From Pelomonas sp. Root405 (lineage in GTDB: Bacteria > Pseudomonadota > Gammaproteobacteria > Burkholderiales > Burkholderiaceae_C): a DNA stretch of 64,000 nucleotides. Made by a program: the position numbers and the translations under genes. This document shows, piece after piece, positions 59,652 through 64,000 of the stretch. The notes beneath the pieces were generated by a model. That model ran no database searches and was not told the DNA's origin. It saw only the letters and a list, made by a program, of their open reading frames with translations. How positions within the stretch are numbered: the first letter of the stretch is position 1; every line of letters starts with the position of its first letter. The stretch covers positions 15,036 through 79,035 of the forward strand of contig NZ_LMDU01000012.1 of NCBI RefSeq assembly GCF_001425165.1. The letters are read 5' to 3'.

Positions 59652-61643
59652 TCAAGTGAGCAGCCGGGCCTCGGCCAGCGCCAGCGCCGCCGGCATGCCG
59701 CTGATGACCAGCGTGTCGCCACCCGCCAGCGTCGCGCCGGTGTCCACCGGGACGGCCTTGCCGCTGGCGCGGCGTAGTGACACGACGGCGACACCCATGG
59801 CATGCAGGGCCAGGTCCTCCAGCAGGTGGCCGGCCAACGCACTGGCCGCGGGCAGGGTGACGGACGCGAGGCGCGCCTGGTCGAGCTCGTCGACGGTGTC
59901 GTCGTCGGCGCCATGGAAATAGCCTCGCAGCAGACCGTAGCGCTTGTCGCGCGCATCGCGCGTGATGCGGATGACGCGGCGCATCGGCACGCCCACCAGC
60001 GCCAGGGCATGCGAGGCCAGCATCAGCGAGCCCTCGATGGCCTCGGGCACGACCTCGGTGGCGCCTGCGGCCTTGAGTTTTTCGAGGTCGCTGTCGTCGA
60101 TGGTGCGCACGACGACCGGCACGCGCGGTGCATGCGTCTGCACGAGGTTGAGGATCTTCAGCGCCGACGGCGTGTCGTGATAGGTGACGACGACGGCACT
60201 GGCTCGTGCCAGCCCGGCCGCCATCAGGCTCTGCACCTTGGCCGCGTCGCCGAAGACCACGCTCTGGCCTGCGGCGGCGGCCTGGCGAACGCGGTCGGGG
60301 TCCAGGTCGAGCGCGATGTAGGGAATCGCTTCGCCGTCGAGCAGCCGCGCGAGGTTCTGGCCCGAGCGGCCATAGCCGCAGATGATGACGTGGGCCTCGG
60401 CCTTGATACTCTTCTTGGCGATGCTGGTCAGCTGCACCGACTGCATCAGCCAGTCGCTGCTGGACAGCTTCATGACGATGCGGTTGCTGTACATGATGAT
60501 GAAGGGCGTCGCCAGCATGGACAGCACCATGCTCGCCAGCACCGGGCTGACCCACTCGGGCGCCACAAGGCTGTGCTGCTCACCCAGGGTCAGCAGCACG
60601 AAGCCGAATTCGCCGGCCTGGGCGAGATAAAGGCCCGTGCGCAGTGCCACGCCGGCCGGTGACTTGAACAGCCACGCCAGGCCCGCGATGAGCGCGAACT
60701 TGGCGAGCACCGGCAGAGCGGTCAGCAAGATGACCAGCCACCAGTGATCCACCAGCGGCCGCCAGTCCAGTTTCATGCCGATGGTGATGAAGAACAGCCC
60801 CAGCAGCACGTCGTGGAAGGGCCGGATGTCGGTCTCCACCTGATGCTTGTATTCGGTCTCGGCGATCAGCATGCCGGCGACGAACGCGCCAAGCGCGAGG
60901 CTCAGGCCGGCGTGCTCCGTCAGCCAGGCCAGCCCCAGCGTGACCAGCAGCAGGTTGAGCATGAAGAGCTCGTCGCTCTTGCGCCGCGCGACCAGCGTCA
61001 GCCACCAGCGCATCAGCTTTTGGCCGCCATAGAACAGCAGACCCAGCAGCACGGCCGCCTTCAGCGCGGCCCAGGCCAGCGCCTCGGCCATCTCGCTGCC
61101 GCTGCTGTTGAGCGCGGGGATCAGCACCAGCAGCAGCACCACGGCCAAGTCCTGGAACAGCAGCACGCCCATGACGAGCTTGCCGTGTGGGCTTTCCAGT
61201 TCCAGCCGTTCCGCCATCAACTTGACGACGATGGCCGTCGAGCTCATCGCCATGGCCGCGCCCAGCACCAGCGCGCCCTCCCACCGCAGGTCCCAGGGCT
61301 GGCCCAGCAGCATCAGCCCGCCCATCAGCATCGCGTTGCCGATGATGGCGCCGGCAACGGTCAGCCCCACCTGCGCCATGCCGAGCCCGAACACCGCCGT
61401 GCGCATCGAGCGCAGCTTGGGCAGGTTGAACTCCAACCCGATGGCGAACATCAGGAAGACCACGCCGAACTCCGCCAGATAGGAAATGCTGGCCGAATCC
61501 TGGGCGAAAGCGAGCGCATTCGGGCCGATCAGCACGCCGACGGCCAGATAGCCCAGCATGGGCGGCAGCTTCAGGCTGCGGCAGACGACCACGCCGAGCA
61601 CCGCGGCAACAAGATAGAGGAGGGCGAGGTCGAGAGAGGTCAC
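59652..61643 (-). CDS. Kef-type CPA2 cation:proton antiporter
   Basis: 663 residues. The N-terminal about 390 residues have twelve to thirteen transmembrane segments of the CPA2 family (LAEFGVVFLMFAIGLEFNLP, GALVLGAAMAMSSTAIVVKL). A cytoplasmic TrkA-N/RCK domain follows with the nucleotide fold HVIICGYGRSGQNLARLLDG, then a TrkA-C domain (about 575-660). It resembles KefB/KefC/YbaL potassium efflux systems. The glutathione-gated loop cannot be judged by eye. No KefF/KefG ancillary oxidoreductase is adjacent. Confidence 0.9.
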   Translation of the reverse strand: MTSLDLALLYLVAAVLGVVVCRSLKLPPMLGYLAVGVLIGPNALAFAQDSASISYLAEFGVVFLMFAIGLEFNLPKLRSMRTAVFGLGMAQVGLTVAGAIIGNAMLMGGLMLLGQPWDLRWEGALVLGAAMAMSSTAIVVKLMAERLELESPHGKLVMGVLLFQDLAVVLLLVLIPALNSSGSEMAEALAWAALKAAVLLGLLFYGGQKLMRWWLTLVARRKSDELFMLNLLLVTLGLAWLTEHAGLSLALGAFVAGMLIAETEYKHQVETDIRPFHDVLLGLFFITIGMKLDWRPLVDHWWLVILLTALPVLAKFALIAGLAWLFKSPAGVALRTGLYLAQAGEFGFVLLTLGEQHSLVAPEWVSPVLASMVLSMLATPFIIMYSNRIVMKLSSSDWLMQSVQLTSIAKKSIKAEAHVIICGYGRSGQNLARLLDGEAIPYIALDLDPDRVRQAAAAGQSVVFGDAAKVQSLMAAGLARASAVVVTYHDTPSALKILNLVQTHAPRVPVVVRTIDDSDLEKLKAAGATEVVPEAIEGSLMLASHALALVGVPMRRVIRITRDARDKRYGLLRGYFHGADDDTVDELDQARLASVTLPAASALAGHLLEDLALHAMGVAVVSLRRASGKAVPVDTGATLAGGDTLVISGMPAALALAEARLLT

Positions 61644-61826
61644 CCGAGGATGGTATTCGCGGTGCCAGGGCCTTCCGGTCCTGGCCTACCCGATGTGAAA
61701 TCCCTCTCTCGAAACCGTCTCCATGCACGGCTTGCATGAGCGCATACGCACTTGGCTAGACAAGCCGTGGCGGCACAGCCAAGCTTCGCGCTACCGTTCG
61801 CCCCACTAAAAGTTACGGAGCATTTC

Positions 61827-63098
61827 ATGCCCAACCTGTCCTTTGTTTCGCCCACGCGCAACAGCCCGTGGGGGACGTATCTGTCGCAGATCGATGCCGT
61901 GGAACCCTATCTCGGCCACCTCAGCCGCTGGGTCGAGACGCTGCGCCGGCCCAAGCGCGCGCTGATCGTGGACATCCCCATCGAGATGGACAACGGCACC
62001 ATTGCCCACTACGAGGGCTACCGCGTGCAGCACAGTCTGACGCGCGGCCCGGGCAAGGGCGGCGTGCGCTACCACCCCGACGTGACGCTTGAAGAAGTGA
62101 TGGCGCTGGCCGGCTGGATGACGATCAAGAACGCCGCCGTCAACCTGCCCTACGGCGGCGCCAAGGGCGGCATCCGGCTCGACCCGACCGGGCTGTCGAT
62201 GAAGGAGCTGGAAAAGGTTACGCGCCGGTACACCAGCGAGATCGGCATCATCATCGGCCCCAACCAGGACATCCCCGCGCCGGACGTGAACACGAACGGC
62301 AAGATCATGGCCTGGATGATGGACACGTATTCGATGAATACCGGCGCCACGGCGACCGGCGTCGTTACCGGCAAGCCCATCGAGCTGGGCGGCTCGCTGG
62401 GCCGCGTGGCCGCCACCGGCCGCGGTGTCTTCGTCGTCGGGCGGGAGGCCATGCGCCGCCTCAACATCGACATGGACCATGCCCGCGTCGCCGTGCAGGG
62501 CTTCGGCAATGTCGGCTCCATCGCCGCCAAGCTGTTCGCGGCCAACGGCGCCAAGATCGTCTGCGTGCAGGACCACACCGGCACCATCCTCAACCAGAAC
62601 GGCTTCGACATGCAGAGCCTGCTGGACCATTTGGCGCAGACCAAGGGCGTGGCCGGCTTCAAGGGCGCCGACGCGATCGCCAACGAAGACTTCTGGGACG
62701 TCAAGACGGACATCCTGATCCCCGCGGCGCTTGAAGGGCAGATCACCGCCGAGCGTGCCCAGCGCATCCAGACCCGCCTGGTGCTCGAAGGCGCCAACGG
62801 CCCGACCACGCCCGACGGCGAGGCCGTGCTGGCCGACCGCGGCATCGTCGTCGTGCCCGACGTCATCGCCAACGCGGGCGGTGTGACGGTGTCCTATTTC
62901 GAGTGGGTGCAGGACTTCTCGTCCTTCTTCTGGACCGAGGACGAGATCAATGTCCGCCTGGACAAGATCATGATCGGCGCGTTCAAGCACATCTGGGAAA
63001 CGGGCGAGGACCACAAGATCCCGCTGCGCACGGCCGCCTTCACGGTCGCCTGCACACGGGTGTTGCAGGCGCGCGAGGAGCGCGGGCTGTATCCGTGA
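61827..63098 (+). CDS. Glutamate dehydrogenase (Glu/Leu/Phe/Val family)
   Basis: 423 residues from ATG 61827 (GGAGCATTTC before it). It interconverts glutamate with 2-oxoglutarate and ammonia. The substrate domain has [20 protein letters not shown], the catalytic Lys in [18 protein letters not shown] and [20 protein letters not shown]. The NAD(P) domain has [20 protein letters not shown], and the C-terminal [19 protein letters not shown] completes it. Its product or substrate 2-oxoglutarate is also the end point of the arabinose route, but the genes are far apart and a functional link is only conceivable. Confidence 0.92.
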   Translation: MPNLSFVSPTRNSPWGTYLSQIDAVEPYLGHLSRWVETLRRPKRALIVDIPIEMDNGTIAHYEGYRVQHSLTRGPGKGGVRYHPDVTLEEVMALAGWMTIKNAAVNLPYGGAKGGIRLDPTGLSMKELEKVTRRYTSEIGIIIGPNQDIPAPDVNTNGKIMAWMMDTYSMNTGATATGVVTGKPIELGGSLGRVAATGRGVFVVGREAMRRLNIDMDHARVAVQGFGNVGSIAAKLFAANGAKIVCVQDHTGTILNQNGFDMQSLLDHLAQTKGVAGFKGADAIANEDFWDVKTDILIPAALEGQITAERAQRIQTRLVLEGANGPTTPDGEAVLADRGIVVVPDVIANAGGVTVSYFEWVQDFSSFFWTEDEINVRLDKIMIGAFKHIWETGEDHKIPLRTAAFTVACTRVLQAREERGLYP

Positions 63099-63331
63099 GC
63101 CCCTCGCCCAGTCAGGCCATGCTGTACGCGGGCCTGCCTGGTCGGTCCCCCAAGGGGACGGCGATGCTTGCGGCATTGAGCCGCAAGCACATCGCCATCG
63201 CGGGCCGGCTTGGGAGCGGCCCGGCGCTCGGCCCGAATACCGCACCAATCCCGCGGTAGGTACGTAGGCACAATTCGGTCTCCACGCATGGACAGCCCGT
63301 AAGAAGCGGGCAAAGTCCGTCGACCTACGTA

Positions 63332-64000
63332 TGGCGACCGCATTGAGCGAATCCACATTTCCCAGCGTCGACCGCCGGCAGCTGTTGCGCGGCACGCTCG
63401 CGTCGGCATTGCCGGTGCTCGGCCTGCCCGCGGCGGCCGCATCAGGCCCGCTGATCGTTGGCGGCCTGCCGGTCACCTGCAACCTGACGCTGCCGGTCGC
63501 CTGCATGGCGCGCGCCAACAGCAACAAGACCGCCGGCAGCAAGACCTTCGAGTTCGAGTACAGCAAGTACAACGGCTGGCCCGAGATCAAGGAATCGCTG
63601 ATGACGGGCCGCATCCAGGCGGGCTACATGCTGGCACCCCTGGTCATGGACCTGGCGGACAAGCGCATCCCCGTCAAGATCGTCTCGCTGGGCCACCGCT
63701 CGGGCGCCGTCATCATGGTGCGCACCGATTCGCCCTACAAGAAGTTCAAGGACCTCACGGGCAAGCGCATCGCCATTCCCAGCCGCTTCGCGGTGGACTT
63801 CCTGTTCCTGCGCAAGATGCTTGCCGCAGAGGGCATGAGCCCGAAGGACATCCAGATCATCGAGATGCCGCCGCCCGACATGCCGGCGGCTCTTTATGCC
63901 AAGGCCGTCGACGGCTATTGCACCGGCGAGCCCTTCGGTGCGTCGGCCCAGCGTGCCGGCTACGCCAGGCCGCTGCGCATGACGCGCGATGAATGGCGCA
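63332..64000 (+). CDS. ABC substrate-binding protein, NrtA/SsuA-like (partial)
   Basis: About 223 residues up to the window edge; the gene continues beyond. The Tat/Sec-like leader (VDRRQLLRGTLASALPVLGL) precedes a NMT1/TauA-type periplasmic-binding fold: GPLIVGGLPVTCNLTLPVAC, the ligand strand GWPEIKESLMTGRIQAGYML, then KFKDLTGKRIAIPSRFAVDF. The RRQLLRG pair suggests Tat export. The ligand (nitrate, sulfonate, bicarbonate, pyrimidine or similar) cannot be told, and the permease and ATPase should follow outside the window. Confidence 0.8.

Noticed and set aside
60744-61739. Long plus-strand frame opposite the Kef-type antiporter
   Set aside because: His/Gln/Arg-rich antisense shadow of a clear membrane protein gene, typical of high-G+C DNA; the same applies to other long frames opposite the sugar genes.
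63240-63331. Possible guanidine-I (ykkC) or other riboswitch before the NrtA-like gene
   Set aside because: The conserved opening and core of ykkC could not be found; the leader contains GC-rich hairpins but no class signature.

Overview
The window is G+C-rich DNA (roughly two thirds G+C by eye). Gene content and codon habits fit a betaproteobacterium of the order Burkholderiales, of the Roseateles/Mitsuaria/Pelomonas type. This is inferred from the families present (DUF4148 protein, H-NS with a histone-like tail, gluconate/arabonate-type sugar oxidation, IS1111), since no rRNA or other marker gene is in view. It reads as an accessory left part (1-28 kb) joined to a more ordinary metabolic right part (28-64 kb).

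Region 1 (1-12.3 kb) carries integron debris. An attC-like recombination site lies at 20-88. A second attC on the minus strand is split by a complete IS1111-group element (9998-11491). A cassette-like gene (11501-11962, minus) sits between attC core motifs, and a broken second IS1111 copy abuts it. About 110 bp next to the attC cores is repeated in inverted orientation (82-191 and 9785-9894). Between the copies lie a peptide transporter, a large winged-helix/ATPase regulator and a cluster of secreted and cytoplasmic small-molecule enzymes (two paralogous alpha/beta hydrolases, cupin, DUF4148 protein, DipZ-like thioredoxin).

Region 2 (14.3-26.2 kb) is an RNA-repair island. The CARF/sigma54 activator RtcR is divergent from a sigma54 promoter that precedes rsr (Ro60/TROVE), an array of about five Y-RNA/tRNA-like modules, rtcB (RNA ligase), an RlaP-type nucleotidyltransferase and rtcA (RNA 3'-phosphate cyclase). 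Downstream are an HTH protein, five tRNA-like genes (Arg-ACG, Glu-TTC, Pro-TGG, Asp-GTC, His-GTG, several with unusual loops), an HNH nuclease, and a soluble AAA+ ATPase fused to an M41 (FtsH-type) metalloprotease. Inference: RtcR senses RNA damage, Ro/Y-RNA and Rtc enzymes handle broken RNA, and the spare tRNAs could replace cleaved ones.

Region 3 (26.2-32.4 kb) holds toxin-antitoxin remnants, an H-NS/histone-like protein, a flavin amine oxidase, an M48 peptidase with two YbjQ-family proteins, and a PAS protein.

Region 4 (32.5-55 kb, all minus strand) is an arabinan/L-arabinose locus. It has a TonB receptor, three GH43 enzymes, GH127, GH51, a DUF1080 protein, an AGE epimerase, a YtfQRT-YjfF furanose ABC importer, L-arabonate dehydratase and an alpha-ketoglutaric semialdehyde dehydrogenase. 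Polymer is cut outside or in the periplasm, arabinose is imported as furanose, then oxidised toward 2-oxoglutarate.

Region 5 (55-64 kb) is housekeeping: RecQ, acyl-CoA dehydrogenase, Kef-type antiporter, glutamate dehydrogenase and the start of an ABC substrate-binding protein cut by the window edge.
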